Source: Sutcliffiella horikoshii (GTDB lineage: Bacteria; Bacillota; Bacilli; Bacillales; Bacillaceae_I). Taken from it: a stretch of 64,000 nt of DNA. The position numbers and the translations under genes are program-made. Below, piece after piece: positions 8,819 to 18,603 of the stretch (position 1 is the stretch's first letter; each line of letters begins with the position of its first letter). The notes under the pieces were generated by a model. The model ran no database searches, had not been told where the DNA came from, and saw only the letters and a list, made by a program, of their open reading frames with translations. The DNA lies in assembly GCF_008180725.1 (NCBI RefSeq), contig NZ_VTEV01000002.1, forward strand, positions 528,426 to 592,425. Reading direction: 5' to 3'.

Positions 8819-10249
8819 ATGCTATCAAAACATGCTTTTGCATATTTTTTATCCCATGGCGTACCGGCACTTGTCAGCTTTGCCAGCATCGCCATATTTA
8901 CTAGATTATTAAGTCCTGAAGAGTACGGGATGTATGCGTTGGTTTTTGCCATTGCTGGAATGTTGAACGCCGTTCTTTTTGAATGGCTAAAATTGAGTTT
9001 ACTTCGCTATTATCCAAAATATAAAGAAGATAGCCGTTTTTTTGAAACCATTAAACTTGCTTTTCTAGCGTTGATAGTAGCCTCGCTTGTCGTTGGAATC
9101 ATTACCATGTTCTTTTTTCAAGGAAAAGAGTTTTCACCAATTTTCATTTTTCTCACCCTTATATTTTCTTGGACACAATCATGGAACGGTATCAACTTAA
9201 CGCTGATGCGAGCGAAACTATCTCCAAAATCATATGGAATGTTAGCTTTCAGTCGAACTACATTAGGGTTGGTTTTAGGTACTGCTCTCATTTATGCAGG
9301 ATTTGCTGAGATTGGTCTGCTTACGGGACTCATTCTGGCTTTTTGGATTACATTGTTAATGCCAACATTAAAATTCTGGAAGCTTGGTGTGAACTTCAAA
9401 GCTTTTCAATCTGATTATTTTAAACAATTCTTGAAATATGGAATGCCCTTAACCATTACGTTGTTGATGGGTGTGATTATTCATAATTCCGACCGTTTAA
9501 TTATTAATTACTTATTAGACACAAGTGCAACAGGTATTTATGCGGTAACCTATGACCTTTCTGAACAAACAATCTTCACCTTGATGATGATTATTAACTT
9601 GGCGGCTTTTCCGATTGCTGTAAAGGCGATGGAAGAAGAGGGAGAGCTTGCTGCGTATGAAAAGGTTAGAAAAAACACTAGCCTGATATTTTTGATTGCC
9701 ATCCCTGCAGTTGTTGGCTTCGTTCTTATTTCAACCAATATAGCACATCTTTTCTTAGGTGAATCATTCCGTGAAGATGCGCTTGTTCTAATCCCTTATA
9801 TCGCAATCGGGGCGTTGCTAAAAGGGTTCAAGCTTTATAGTGTGGATATTATGTTTCATTTAAAGCAAAAAACAGCCTTGCAAATTTACCCGGTCATCGT
9901 CGCGGGAGTGCTTAATGTTGCACTCAATTTCCTTTTAATCCCTAAATATGGAATAGAGGGAGCGGCAATGGCAACGGTGGTTGCTTATGCAATCGCAGTG
10001 GTGATGAGCTGGATTATTGTTCATGTTCAGATCCACCCTCTTCCTTTTCCTGCAAAAGATTTTATTAATGTTGTTACGGCCTCCATTGCGATGGGGCTTG
10101 CTTTATTACCGTTACAGGACAAAACAGGTGTGCTTTTCCTTATCGCTCAATTGGCAGTAGGAGGCATCACATTTTTGCTTGTAGCGATACTATTAAATAT
10201 CATGAATGCACGGAATATTTTGATGAAAAGATTGAAAAAAACTTTTTAA
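8819..10249 (+). CDS. Wzx/TuaB-like polysaccharide flippase (MATE/PST superfamily)
   Basis: A 476-residue integral membrane protein with about 12-14 predicted helices and an N-terminus (FLSHGVPALVSFASIAIFTR) typical of O-antigen/teichuronic acid flippases. Known members turn lipid-linked oligosaccharide units to the outer membrane face. It opens an eight-gene run of glycosyltransferases, polymerase and UDP-glucuronate supply genes. In the syntenic position B. subtilis has the tua (teichuronic acid) operon, where TuaB is the flippase. ATG 8819 follows GGAGG at a good distance, and a TATAAT lies at 8763-8768. The substrate cannot be told from sequence. Confidence 0.88.
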   Translation: MLSKHAFAYFLSHGVPALVSFASIAIFTRLLSPEEYGMYALVFAIAGMLNAVLFEWLKLSLLRYYPKYKEDSRFFETIKLAFLALIVASLVVGIITMFFFQGKEFSPIFIFLTLIFSWTQSWNGINLTLMRAKLSPKSYGMLAFSRTTLGLVLGTALIYAGFAEIGLLTGLILAFWITLLMPTLKFWKLGVNFKAFQSDYFKQFLKYGMPLTITLLMGVIIHNSDRLIINYLLDTSATGIYAVTYDLSEQTIFTLMMIINLAAFPIAVKAMEEEGELAAYEKVRKNTSLIFLIAIPAVVGFVLISTNIAHLFLGESFREDALVLIPYIAIGALLKGFKLYSVDIMFHLKQKTALQIYPVIVAGVLNVALNFLLIPKYGIEGAAMATVVAYAIAVVMSWIIVHVQIHPLPFPAKDFINVVTASIAMGLALLPLQDKTGVLFLIAQLAVGGITFLLVAILLNIMNARNILMKRLKKTF

Positions 10250-10267
10250 AGATTTGAGGGGTACACG

Positions 10268-11377
10268 ATGGATAAAAAAAGAATTGCCTTTATCTTGGCA
10301 AGCCTTGGCGGCGGCGGGGTGGAACGGGTGACGCTTAACCTTGCAGAAGAATTTGCTAAAAGAGGATATGATGTTGACCTTTTAGTCGCGGATGCAAAAG
10401 GGGAATATATGGACCTTGTTCCTGATAGTGTAAACCTGGTTGATTTGAAAAAACCTAGATTACTTTCTTGTATCCCTGATATAAAGAAGTATTTAATAGA
10501 AAGAAAACCAGATGCTTTTATATCCGGGAAGGATTATATTAACTTAACAGTCATTATGGCTAAATTGCTAGCAAGATCCAAGACCAACCTAATTGTCACC
10601 ACCCATACCAATATAAGTCGTCAATTAGAAGTGTTAAATTCCAGGTCATTTAAAGTTATTGCCCGACTCGTTAAGTATTTCTATCGCTTTGCAAATCACA
10701 TAGTGGGTGTCTCAACAGGTGTGGCAGATGACCTTTACCATATTACTGGAATCAACAAATCGAAGATACATGTTGTGTATAATCCCGTTGTAACGGATGA
10801 ATTACTTACAAAAGCCCAGCAAGATGTCGAACATCCTTGGTTTAATGAGGATGTACCTGTTGCTGTTACAGTGGGGAGATTTGACAAGGCAAAAGATTAT
10901 CCGACTTTGTTAAATGCAATGAGAGTGTTGCAAGATTCGAGAAAAGTCCGCCTGATTGTAGTAGGTGATGGAGCGGAGAAAGACCATCTTTTATCACTTG
11001 TCGTCCAATATAAACTGAATGATGTGGTGGACTTTGTCGGCTTCCAATCCAATCCATATCCTTATATGAGGAAGGCAGATTTATTCGTGTTATCCTCTGC
11101 ATATGAAGGGTTTGGGGTTGTAGTAGCTGAAGCGCTTGCGGTGGGCACACCTGTTGTCTCCACTGATTGTCCAAGTGGTCCAGGTGAAATTCTAGAAGGT
11201 GGAAAGTACGGTACACTGGTGAATGTGGGAGATTACATCGGTTTGGCACGAGGAATGGATGCAGCCCTTAAGAGCCCAATGCCAAAAGAAAAGCTACTTG
11301 AACGCTCCTTGTTCTTTACTATAAAAAACAGTGCGGATAGTTATGAAAAACTAATCTTGGAAAAAAGGGAAAACTAA
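10268..11377 (+). CDS. GT4-family glycosyltransferase
   Basis: A 369-residue GT-B fold enzyme. The N-terminal acceptor half starts with ILASLGGGGVERV; the C-terminal nucleotide-sugar half carries VTVGRFDKAKDYPTLL, a conserved E-x7-E type motif within YEGFGVVVAEAL, and PSGPGEIL. GT4 enzymes are retaining transferases that use NDP-sugars. It is 18 bp after the flippase and 3 bp before a second GT4 of similar layout, so the two arose by duplication or serve successive steps of one repeat unit. Likely cytoplasmic/peripheral membrane. Donor and acceptor unknown. Confidence 0.9.
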   Translation: MDKKRIAFILASLGGGGVERVTLNLAEEFAKRGYDVDLLVADAKGEYMDLVPDSVNLVDLKKPRLLSCIPDIKKYLIERKPDAFISGKDYINLTVIMAKLLARSKTNLIVTTHTNISRQLEVLNSRSFKVIARLVKYFYRFANHIVGVSTGVADDLYHITGINKSKIHVVYNPVVTDELLTKAQQDVEHPWFNEDVPVAVTVGRFDKAKDYPTLLNAMRVLQDSRKVRLIVVGDGAEKDHLLSLVVQYKLNDVVDFVGFQSNPYPYMRKADLFVLSSAYEGFGVVVAEALAVGTPVVSTDCPSGPGEILEGGKYGTLVNVGDYIGLARGMDAALKSPMPKEKLLERSLFFTIKNSADSYEKLILEKREN

Positions 11378-11380
11378 GAG

Positions 11381-12508
11381 ATGTATATTGCTTTGTTTAT
11401 TCCGGTACTAACCTTTGGTGGAGCAGAAAAAGTGGTTATTGCTTTGGCAAATGGTTTGGCAGAAAAGGGGCATAAAGTAGATCTGGTTCTGATCAAACGT
11501 GAGGGGCAACTGTTGGACACGGTTTCGGATAAGGTACGAATTGTATCGTTAAATTCTAAAAAAACATTTCTTAGTGTGTGGAAGCTGAAAAGTTACTTGA
11601 AGGAAAGCAGGCCGGAGTTCCTTTTATCAGGCCTTGATAACGCGAATATCGTATCAAGCCTTGCCATGAGGATTGCAAAAGTTAAAACTAAGCATATTAT
11701 TACGTTGCATACAAACTTAAAACAGTCCTATTTACGACCTAGAACAAAACTGCACCGCTTTTACCCTGCATGGATGCGGAAGTTATTCCCGCATGCTGAC
11801 CATTTTGTAGCAGTCTCTAATTGTGTGGCAAAACAATCGGGTAACTTTTTAGGTGTGAATGATGATAGAATAGAAGTAATCTACAATCCTGTCATTAATA
11901 GTAAAATAAAAGAGAGAGCGCTCGAAGCAGTTGATAACCCATGGTTGAATGATCCTAATTATTTTACCATGGTAGCAGCAGGAAGGATTTTTGAAGCAAA
12001 AGATTATCCTACCATGTTAAAGGCGTTTGCGAAGGTTCTCCAAGAAGCCCCACATGCACGTTTAATTATTTTAGGAGACGGGAAGCAGACGATAAGGAGA
12101 GAAATGGAGGATATCATCTCTAAGGAGGAGATGGGTCATGCCGTAGAACTCTGCGGATTTGTTCATAATCCTTATGCGTACATAAATAAGGCCTCCTTAT
12201 TTGTCTTAAGTTCAAAATGGGAAGGCTTCGGTAATGTACTAGTAGAGGCGCTTTATTTAGGTAAGCCGGTCATTTCGACTGCATGTGAGTGTGGTCCTGA
12301 GGAAATTCTTCAAAAAGGGAAATTTGGTTCGCTTGTACCGGTGGGGAAACCGGACGAGCTAGCTAAAGCTATGATAGATGAGATAAAAGTAAAAAGTTTC
12401 AGAGATAAAGAGGCACTCTCCCTGCATTTAAAGCAAATGGAGGATGAGTATGTTGTCTCCAGATATGAAGAGTTCTTACAACAGAGGGTAGAAGAAACGA
12501 AGGGTTAG
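11381..12508 (+). CDS. GT4-family glycosyltransferase (second of a tandem pair)
   Basis: 375 residues, same domain layout as the preceding gene: LTFGGAEKVVIALANGL at the N-terminus, AAGRIFEAKDYPTMLKA and WEGFGNVLVEALYLG followed by CGPEEIL in the donor-binding half. The local matches KDYPT, the EGFG...EAL motif and the GP.EIL motif in both proteins indicate paralogy. Only 3 bp separate the genes, so they are translationally coupled. Predicted to add one sugar of the wall-polymer repeat unit. Specificity is unknown. Confidence 0.9.
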   Translation: MYIALFIPVLTFGGAEKVVIALANGLAEKGHKVDLVLIKREGQLLDTVSDKVRIVSLNSKKTFLSVWKLKSYLKESRPEFLLSGLDNANIVSSLAMRIAKVKTKHIITLHTNLKQSYLRPRTKLHRFYPAWMRKLFPHADHFVAVSNCVAKQSGNFLGVNDDRIEVIYNPVINSKIKERALEAVDNPWLNDPNYFTMVAAGRIFEAKDYPTMLKAFAKVLQEAPHARLIILGDGKQTIRREMEDIISKEEMGHAVELCGFVHNPYAYINKASLFVLSSKWEGFGNVLVEALYLGKPVISTACECGPEEILQKGKFGSLVPVGKPDELAKAMIDEIKVKSFRDKEALSLHLKQMEDEYVVSRYEEFLQQRVEETKG

Positions 12509-12521
12509 GGTGAGAGCATAT

Positions 12522-13439
12522 ATGAATAATGTATCTGTCATCATCCCTACACATAATAGACCGCATCTTTTGCTTCTGGCCTTGCAAAGTATCGAGGAGC
12601 AAATGGAAAAGCCGGACGAAGTTATGGTGGTTATGGATGGTGAGGACGGACAAACTGAACGGTTCTTGAACGAATATAACAGTGAACACTTTACGTTCCG
12701 ATATCTTAAAATACCAAAAAGTAAAGGTGCTTGCTATGCACGAAATCTTGGGGCAGAACATGCAGCAGGAAATATTTTGATGTTTTTGGACGATGATGAT
12801 ACGTGGGAGCCTGAAAAAATCAAAAGCCAGCTTCAACAGTTTAAGTTGAATCAAGAAGTTGGTCTTGTGTATTCGGGGAAGTTAGTAGTTTATAATACGA
12901 ACCGTAAAAAGGTGATAAGAAGGATTCCTGCTACGGTTGAAGGAAACCTGTATCCCAAAATATTTGAAGATAACTACATTGGGACCACATCTTCCGTTGC
13001 CGTAAAAAAAGAAGTATTCCAACAGGCTGGCGCTTTTGATAATAATCTGCCTGCTATGCAAGACTATGACCTATGGATAAGATGTTGTGAACGGACAAAA
13101 GTAGCGCATGATAATCAATATAATGTCAGATATACCATCGCAAAAAATGCAGCCAATCAGATTAGTGGAAAAAGCGAGAATCACCACAGGGCTTTGAACT
13201 ATCTTTTTAAAAAGTATCGTGAAGTTCTTGAGGGGAAATCTTCTACACTTCAAAGAAGATTCAAGTCATCGAGGTTCTTGCATCTAGCAAAGGCTGTTCA
13301 CCGGAACAATTACTTTTATTCGTTGAAGTATTCGTTAAAGAGCATATTCTATTATCCAAATATTAAAGCGGTAGCATTGTTCTTACCGCCGTTTTTATTG
13401 ACAGTAATTTCGGTATTCCAACCAGGAAGGCGCAACTGA
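12522..13439 (+). CDS. GT2-family glycosyltransferase
   Basis: 305 residues from ATG 12522, which gives the usual GT2 opening NNVSVIIPTHNRP; AGGGTGAG is 7 nt upstream. A GTG at 12510 is in frame but less likely. The GT-A fold shows the DDDD metal-binding segment (MFLDDDDTWEP, about residue 85) and the acceptor/catalytic region QDYDLWIRC near residue 185. The C-terminal part contains a hydrophobic stretch (VALFLPPFLLTVISVF) that may touch the membrane. It belongs to the polymer operon, 13 bp after the GT4 pair. Confidence 0.88.
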   Translation: MNNVSVIIPTHNRPHLLLLALQSIEEQMEKPDEVMVVMDGEDGQTERFLNEYNSEHFTFRYLKIPKSKGACYARNLGAEHAAGNILMFLDDDDTWEPEKIKSQLQQFKLNQEVGLVYSGKLVVYNTNRKKVIRRIPATVEGNLYPKIFEDNYIGTTSSVAVKKEVFQQAGAFDNNLPAMQDYDLWIRCCERTKVAHDNQYNVRYTIAKNAANQISGKSENHHRALNYLFKKYREVLEGKSSTLQRRFKSSRFLHLAKAVHRNNYFYSLKYSLKSIFYYPNIKAVALFLPPFLLTVISVFQPGRRN

Positions 13440-13482
13440 CTTGCACGAGGATTTAAAACAGAAGATGGTGAGGGCGATAGAA

Positions 13483-14280
13483 ATGATTAGTGTTGTCATA
13501 CCTACACTAGGAACGAGAGAAATGGAACTGGAGCGTTTATTCCAAAGTCTCAGTGATCAGACGTATCAAAATTTTGAAGCCATCGTGGTTTCTCAAGATA
13601 ATCATGAAAAAGTGGGCAACCTTCTTGCTAATTATTCATTTGCTTATGAGCATGTTAAGTTAGATAGAAAAGGGTTATCTTACTCAAGAAATGTGGGAAT
13701 CAACTATACGAAAGGCAATATTGTCACGTTTTCTGATGATGATTGCTGGTACGAACCGCATGCATTTTTGGAGGTTCATAACTTCTTTGAAGAAAATAAT
13801 GCGGGTATTGTTTGTTATCAAATCTTTGATCCCGAGAAAAAAGAGTATTATAAGGACTACCCGAATAATGCACAGGAGAATTTGAGATTTCAGGATTTAT
13901 TTAGAAAGTCTTCCATTGAAATTTTCTTGAATCTCCAAGTGGTGAATAAAGAAAAAGTCTTGTTTGATGAAGACTTCGGTCTTGGAGCAAAATACCCAAG
14001 CGGGGAAGAGAATATTTTCCTTCACATGATGCATAAAGAAGGGTATAAAATCAGCTATGTACCAAAGGTAGTGGTTTATCATGGCAAGCCCAGCATGGAT
14101 ACAAGGCTCAATTTTAAGGCTTTTTCAAGCAAAGGACCACTATTCAAAAGGATTTTCAATACGCCAGTCGGTTTTGCTATGTTGACCTTCTTATTTATTA
14201 AGAAATTCAACCATCTTGAAAGACCGTTCCCTTTTTACATCGCATCTTTAAAAGAGATGCTTCAATACAAAAAAAAGTAG
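13483..14280 (+). CDS. GT2-family glycosyltransferase
   Basis: 265 residues from ATG 13483 (ISVVIPTLGTREMELERL), with GGTGAGGG 8 nt upstream. The open frame extends to a TTG at 13441 but the family N-terminus fits 13483. FSDDDCWYEP carries the acidic metal site. The segment GLGAKYPSGEENIFLHMM is the usual region before the catalytic base. The last coding gene on this strand before a bidirectional hairpin; its stop codon sits inside the hairpin stem. Likely builds the same wall polymer as its neighbours. Confidence 0.85.
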   Translation: MISVVIPTLGTREMELERLFQSLSDQTYQNFEAIVVSQDNHEKVGNLLANYSFAYEHVKLDRKGLSYSRNVGINYTKGNIVTFSDDDCWYEPHAFLEVHNFFEENNAGIVCYQIFDPEKKEYYKDYPNNAQENLRFQDLFRKSSIEIFLNLQVVNKEKVLFDEDFGLGAKYPSGEENIFLHMMHKEGYKISYVPKVVVYHGKPSMDTRLNFKAFSSKGPLFKRIFNTPVGFAMLTFLFIKKFNHLERPFPFYIASLKEMLQYKKK

Positions 14281-14308
14281 AAAACGTCCGCTAAGGCCGT
14301 TTTCTACT
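14276..14308. terminator. Bidirectional terminator of convergent genes
   Basis: AGTAGAAAACG (14276-14286) and CGTTTTCTACT (14298-14308) are perfect inverted repeats. Each arm contains the stop codon of one of the two convergent genes (TAG at 14278-14280; CTA, read TAG on the minus strand, at 14304-14306). Confidence 0.8.
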
Positions 14309-14678
14309 CCATATTACCGGTTGTATCATAATTAGGGAATTCCAATTTCTCTAATTTATATTCACCGTCTTCTTCTTTCCAGTCTGTATAATAGACCATC
14401 TTTCCATTTTGATCAAAACGGTATAACTCATCAGAAACCATGATATAGCGGGTTTTACTGTAATGGTCCATGGTCCATTTTAATTGATTGAAATCGTCCT
14501 CTTGTATGTCGCTATCACTGGAAATCATGTTTGAGAAGTGTTTCCATTCAAGGGATTCTATATTGCTTCTCACATAATGATCACCTTCTAGTGGGGTACG
14601 TACAACTAGGACCTTGTCCCCGCATGCGGTTAAGAATATTGTTGCTATTGCAAATAAACTAAACAGTTTCAACTTCAT
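14304..14678 (-). CDS. Small predicted lipoprotein of unknown function
   Basis: 124 residues with a clear lipoprotein signal (ATIFLTAC, Cys near residue 19) and a GGGGGAAG ribosome binding site upstream on the minus strand. After the lipobox comes a soluble part (YTDWKEEDGEYKLEKLEF) with no motif I recognise. It is the only minus-strand gene in the wall-polymer region and interrupts the operon between GT2 and polymerase, so it probably has its own promoter. Function unknown; placement suggests the cell envelope. Confidence 0.75.
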   Translation of the reverse strand: MKLKLFSLFAIATIFLTACGDKVLVVRTPLEGDHYVRSNIESLEWKHFSNMISSDSDIQEDDFNQLKWTMDHYSKTRYIMVSDELYRFDQNGKMVYYTDWKEEDGEYKLEKLEFPNYDTTGNME

Positions 14679-14887
14679 TTTCTTCCCCCATAAGCGTTAT
14701 TTCTTAGCCGTACTATTTGACCAGATGGGATATATTCTTCCCATATTATATAGTTTTTTTTCTATAAATCAAATGAGTTGTGGCAAAGTGGGCAAACTAT
14801 TTAACGTTGGGACGGTATGTGCTATTATATCTAATTAGGTAAGTCGAAAAAAGTAGAAATTGATCAGAAAAGGATTGGTAATATCAA

Positions 14888-16261
14888 ATGGGTTATTTTC
14901 TAACAGCATTGAAACAGCATAAGGAAAAAATAATTCTAATTTTTATGGGATTATTCATGTTCTTGGCGCCTTATTCCGTTTCAGGCATCTATCAAAGATT
15001 GACTCCAGTTCCATCGTCCGTTTTGGCAACTTTTTTAACTACAGGAGTATTGTTTCTTTTGCTTCTTGTTCACTTTAAAGAGAGAAAGAAACTGAATCCT
15101 TTAAGCCTTGAACAGAAGGCGTTTTTAGGCTCTATCTACATACCAGGTATACTAGCTATACTGGCAGCTTTCTTTAACTTAACAGTGATGTTATCTGTGC
15201 ACTATGTGGACTACATTACTCAGGCAATGCCTAACAGGATAATTAATTTAACATTATTTTTAATGCTGTTTTATACCTTCTTTAAGCTTATTTCCTTTCT
15301 AAATGATAAGATGCTTATGTCCATTACTAAGTGGTACCTGTATGGAGTTTTGATTGTAACAGCAATCGGAATTTGGCAATTCCTCCACTTCATGTTTGGA
15401 TATCCAATGATTGATTTAAATACGAGGTCTTTTGTACATAGCGTAGATTCCAACGTATTGTTTAATTTCCGGCTCACCTCTATAACGGACGAACCTAGTT
15501 ATCTTGTTCCGTTTTTAATTGATGCTCTTATTATTGGGCTTGTCCTATATGCGAGTAAGAAAAAATACTTTCTTCTTGTCTTCATTCCATGTATGTTTGT
15601 ACTGATATTTTCTTTTTCTGTCAGCGGATATGCAAATATGGCTTTATTGATAGGTTTTATTGTAGTTGTTTTCTTTACAACGAAATTGGAAAACAAGAGG
15701 ACAATCCTAAAATATACACTTTTCGGTTTAATTCCGGTGGCAATCTTTGCGATTATTCAATGGGATTTTGTTTTGCAATTATTACAGCCTATTACAGGTA
15801 GGTTTGATACTCTCTTTGATGTTCACAAGCATAGCAGGTTGTACATGCTTGTCATGCCGATTGCCTGGCTCTTTGATTTCTCTTGGGTCAACAGCGTGTT
15901 CGGCTTTGGACCTGGAAGCTATTGGTTCTTAGCACAAACGAAATTTCTACACCATCAAGGTCCGTTAAGCGTGACGTCAAATAACATCTTTATTGATCTA
16001 TTGTTTGAACACGGAATTTTCGGCTTCTTGTTAATCATTTCTATGTTTATCTATGTTTTTTATCGATTATTTAAAATTAGAAATGAGCATAAGTACTTCT
16101 TATATTCATTGATACTTTGGGTTCACTTGGCGATCACATCCATGTACCGTTCAGACTTTGTATCCCCAAGATTTTGGGCAATTGTAATTATTATCTTTAT
16201 TTTTGTGGAATTAGGGAAAAGAGATAGAGGAATGTCTACTATTCCAAAAACAACTAGATAG
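14888..16261 (+). CDS. O-antigen polymerase/ligase-like membrane protein (TuaE-like position)
   Basis: 457 residues with about 11-12 membrane helices and a large extracytoplasmic loop before the family signature: FGPGSYWFLAQTK followed by SNNIFIDLLFEHGIFGF. These match the Wzy/WaaL/RfaL-like family. Members polymerise lipid-linked repeat units or ligate glycans outside the membrane. It is followed, 46 bp later, by the UDP-glucose/UDP-glucuronate genes. In B. subtilis tuaE occupies an equivalent place. Predicted polymerase for the polymer assembled by the upstream flippase and transferases; ligase activity cannot be excluded. Confidence 0.85.
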   Translation: MGYFLTALKQHKEKIILIFMGLFMFLAPYSVSGIYQRLTPVPSSVLATFLTTGVLFLLLLVHFKERKKLNPLSLEQKAFLGSIYIPGILAILAAFFNLTVMLSVHYVDYITQAMPNRIINLTLFLMLFYTFFKLISFLNDKMLMSITKWYLYGVLIVTAIGIWQFLHFMFGYPMIDLNTRSFVHSVDSNVLFNFRLTSITDEPSYLVPFLIDALIIGLVLYASKKKYFLLVFIPCMFVLIFSFSVSGYANMALLIGFIVVVFFTTKLENKRTILKYTLFGLIPVAIFAIIQWDFVLQLLQPITGRFDTLFDVHKHSRLYMLVMPIAWLFDFSWVNSVFGFGPGSYWFLAQTKFLHHQGPLSVTSNNIFIDLLFEHGIFGFLLIISMFIYVFYRLFKIRNEHKYFLYSLILWVHLAITSMYRSDFVSPRFWAIVIIIFIFVELGKRDRGMSTIPKTTR

Positions 16262-16307
16262 CGGTAAAAAATAGTCTACTAATTAAAAGGATTGAGGTGT
16301 CGGGAAT

Positions 16308-17186
16308 ATGAAAGTGAAAAAAGCGATAATACCTGCAGCGGGATTAGGGACAAGATTCCTGCCTGCAACAAAAGCACAACCAAAAGAGATGCTGCCTATC
16401 GTGGACAGACCAACGATTCAATATATAATCGAAGAAGCTATTCAATCAGGAATTGAAGAAATTCTGATTGTGACAGGAAGAGGGAAACGTGCAATAGAAG
16501 ACCATTTCGACCGTTCCTTGGAACTGGAAGAAACATTATTGGCAAAAGAAAAGTTTGAACAGCTGGATGAAATTAAAAAAATCTCCGAAATGGCAGATAT
16601 ACACTATATACGACAAAAAGAACCTAAAGGGCTCGGACATGCCATATGGTGTGCCCGTAAATTTATCGGCAATGAGCCATTTGCCGTTATGCTTGGAGAC
16701 GACATTGTGGTGTCAAAGGACCAACCATGTTTGAAGCAGTTAATTGATGAATTTGAAGCAAGGAACTCTTCTGTTATTGGTGTACAAAAGGTGCCTGATG
16801 AAGATTTATCAAGTTATGGTGTTATTGACTATGATCAAAAAGAAAGCCTAAAAGACACATTTAAAGTAAAATCACTAGTTGAAAAGCCTTCTGTAGATGA
16901 AGCTCCTTCTAATCTTGCAATCATGGGTAGATACGTACTGACACCAGAGATAATAGACATACTGGAAACGGTTAAACCAGGAAGAGGGAACGAAATTCAA
17001 TTAACGGACGCACTTCAAGAATTAACGAAAATTCAAGATGTCTACGGTTACCATTTCAAGGGAACAAGATATGATATAGGAAATAAATTTGGTTTTATTC
17101 AAGCTCAAATTGAATTTGCATTAATGAGAGATGACTTAAAAGGGCCTGTAGAAAAACTCTTAAAAGATTTAGTCCGCAACTTATAG
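16308..17186 (+). CDS. gtaB: UTP-glucose-1-phosphate uridylyltransferase (GalU/GtaB family)
   Basis: 292 residues, the usual length. The N-terminal nucleotide-binding signature [20 protein letters not shown], then GDDIVVS and the [12 protein letters not shown] region, are diagnostic of bacterial UDP-glucose pyrophosphorylase. It makes UDP-glucose from UTP and glucose-1-phosphate in the cytoplasm. The next gene oxidises UDP-glucose to UDP-glucuronate, so the pair supplies the acidic sugar of the polymer. There could be a second gtaB elsewhere in the genome; this copy is dedicated by position. GAGG lies upstream of ATG 16308. Confidence 0.93.
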   Translation: MKVKKAIIPAAGLGTRFLPATKAQPKEMLPIVDRPTIQYIIEEAIQSGIEEILIVTGRGKRAIEDHFDRSLELEETLLAKEKFEQLDEIKKISEMADIHYIRQKEPKGLGHAIWCARKFIGNEPFAVMLGDDIVVSKDQPCLKQLIDEFEARNSSVIGVQKVPDEDLSSYGVIDYDQKESLKDTFKVKSLVEKPSVDEAPSNLAIMGRYVLTPEIIDILETVKPGRGNEIQLTDALQELTKIQDVYGYHFKGTRYDIGNKFGFIQAQIEFALMRDDLKGPVEKLLKDLVRNL

Positions 17187-17207
17187 AATAGCGAGCGAGG
17201 GATTAAG

Positions 17208-18515
17208 ATGAATATTTGTGTGATTGGAACAGGCTATGTAGGACTTGTTTCCGGGGTCTGTTTTAGTGATATAGGCAACAAAGTCACTTGTGTGGACATT
17301 GATGAAAATAAAATCAATAACCTAAAAAAAGGGATCATCCCTATTTATGAACCAGGTTTGGAAGAATTGGTACTTAAAAATATTCAAGAGAACCGTCTTT
17401 CTTTTACTACTAAGTTGGAGCAGGCATTGGAAGAGGCTGACATTGTTCTAATCGCAGTCGGTACGCCTCCGAAAGAAAATGGGGAAGCGGATCTTAGATT
17501 CGTTGAAGCTGTCGCTACATCCATCGGGAAGAATCTTAAAGATTATAAGGTCATCGTCACCAAAAGTACGGTACCTGTTGGGACTGGGAAGTGGGTTAAA
17601 GGCATCATTGAAAAAGAGGCAGGCCATTCTAACTTTGATGTAGCCTCCAACCCTGAATTCCTTCGTGAAGGTTCTGCTATTTACGATACGATGAATATGG
17701 AAAGAGCGGTAATCGGTGTGGAAAGTGAAAAGGCGAAAGAAGTGTTAACGGAGCTTCATAAACCTTTTAATACAAATATCGTTGTTGCTGATATTGAGAC
17801 AGCAGAAATGATCAAGTATGCTGCTAATGCCTTTCTTGCAACGAAGATTAGTTTTATTAATGAAATAGCCAATATCTGTGAACTTGTTGGAGCCGATGTA
17901 ACAAAAGTAGCAGAAGGCATGGGATATGATAATCGAATTGGAAAAGCCTTTTTGGCTGCTGGAATTGGTTACGGGGGATCTTGTTTCCCTAAAGATACCA
18001 ATGCTTTGATTAATATAGCAGAGAACGTAGGGTACAACCTGCGGATTGTTAAAGACGTGGAGAACGTTAATGCCATGCAACGTTTCCGTGTCTACGATAA
18101 AGTTAAAGAAGCGTTCAATGGAGAGTTAAAAGGCAAAAAGCTTGCTGTTCTTGGGTTGGCGTTCAAACCTAATACGGACGATATGCGTGCCGCACCTTCT
18201 ATTGATGTTATACCTAAATTATTGGAAGACGGAGCAGATGTCGTTGCCTATGACCCTGTAGCTATGGCTAATGCCAAAAAGGAAATTGCAAATTTAAATA
18301 CAGTCCATTCCTATGATGAAGCGGTCCAAGATGCAGATGCAGTAGTTGTCCTTACTGACTGGAAGGAATTCAAAGATCTAGATTTAACTGATTTAAAGAA
18401 AAAGTTGAAGCAACCTATCATGATTGATGGTAGAAACATGTTCAAGCTCAATCATATGGAAGACCTTGGGTATTATTATGCATCAATTGGAAGAAGAACG
18501 GTGAACAAGCTTTAA
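17208..18515 (+). CDS. tuaD: UDP-glucose 6-dehydrogenase (TuaD/Ugd)
   Basis: 435 residues. NAD-binding Rossmann motif GTGYVGLVSG at the N-terminus, SNPEFLREGSA in the middle, and the catalytic cysteine in GYGGSCFPKDT (about residue 260). It oxidises UDP-glucose twice to UDP-glucuronate, using NAD+. With the adjacent gtaB-type gene (21 bp apart) it forms a precursor module, which implies a uronic-acid-containing, hence negatively charged, wall polymer such as teichuronic acid. A hairpin terminator follows. Confidence 0.93.
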   Translation: MNICVIGTGYVGLVSGVCFSDIGNKVTCVDIDENKINNLKKGIIPIYEPGLEELVLKNIQENRLSFTTKLEQALEEADIVLIAVGTPPKENGEADLRFVEAVATSIGKNLKDYKVIVTKSTVPVGTGKWVKGIIEKEAGHSNFDVASNPEFLREGSAIYDTMNMERAVIGVESEKAKEVLTELHKPFNTNIVVADIETAEMIKYAANAFLATKISFINEIANICELVGADVTKVAEGMGYDNRIGKAFLAAGIGYGGSCFPKDTNALINIAENVGYNLRIVKDVENVNAMQRFRVYDKVKEAFNGELKGKKLAVLGLAFKPNTDDMRAAPSIDVIPKLLEDGADVVAYDPVAMANAKKEIANLNTVHSYDEAVQDADAVVVLTDWKEFKDLDLTDLKKKLKQPIMIDGRNMFKLNHMEDLGYYYASIGRRTVNKL

Positions 18516-18541
18516 AAAGTATAAGGACAGATAAGGAAAGG

Positions 18542-18564
18542 TGTGCAGTATCTGCACATCTTTT
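18542..18564 (+). terminator. Probable terminator after tuaD
   Basis: TGTGCAG (18542-18548), loop TAT, CTGCACA (18552-18558), then TCTTTT. Confidence 0.6.
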
Positions 18565-18603
18565 GGTCTTGTATAGAATAAACGCATTAATGAGGTGTGT
18601 TGA

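Noticed and set aside
10866-11249. Long antisense open frames inside genes (also 7146-7535, 12399-12854, 47931-48428)
   Set aside because: They lie opposite well-supported genes, follow the codon pattern of the sense strand and lack ribosome binding sites.
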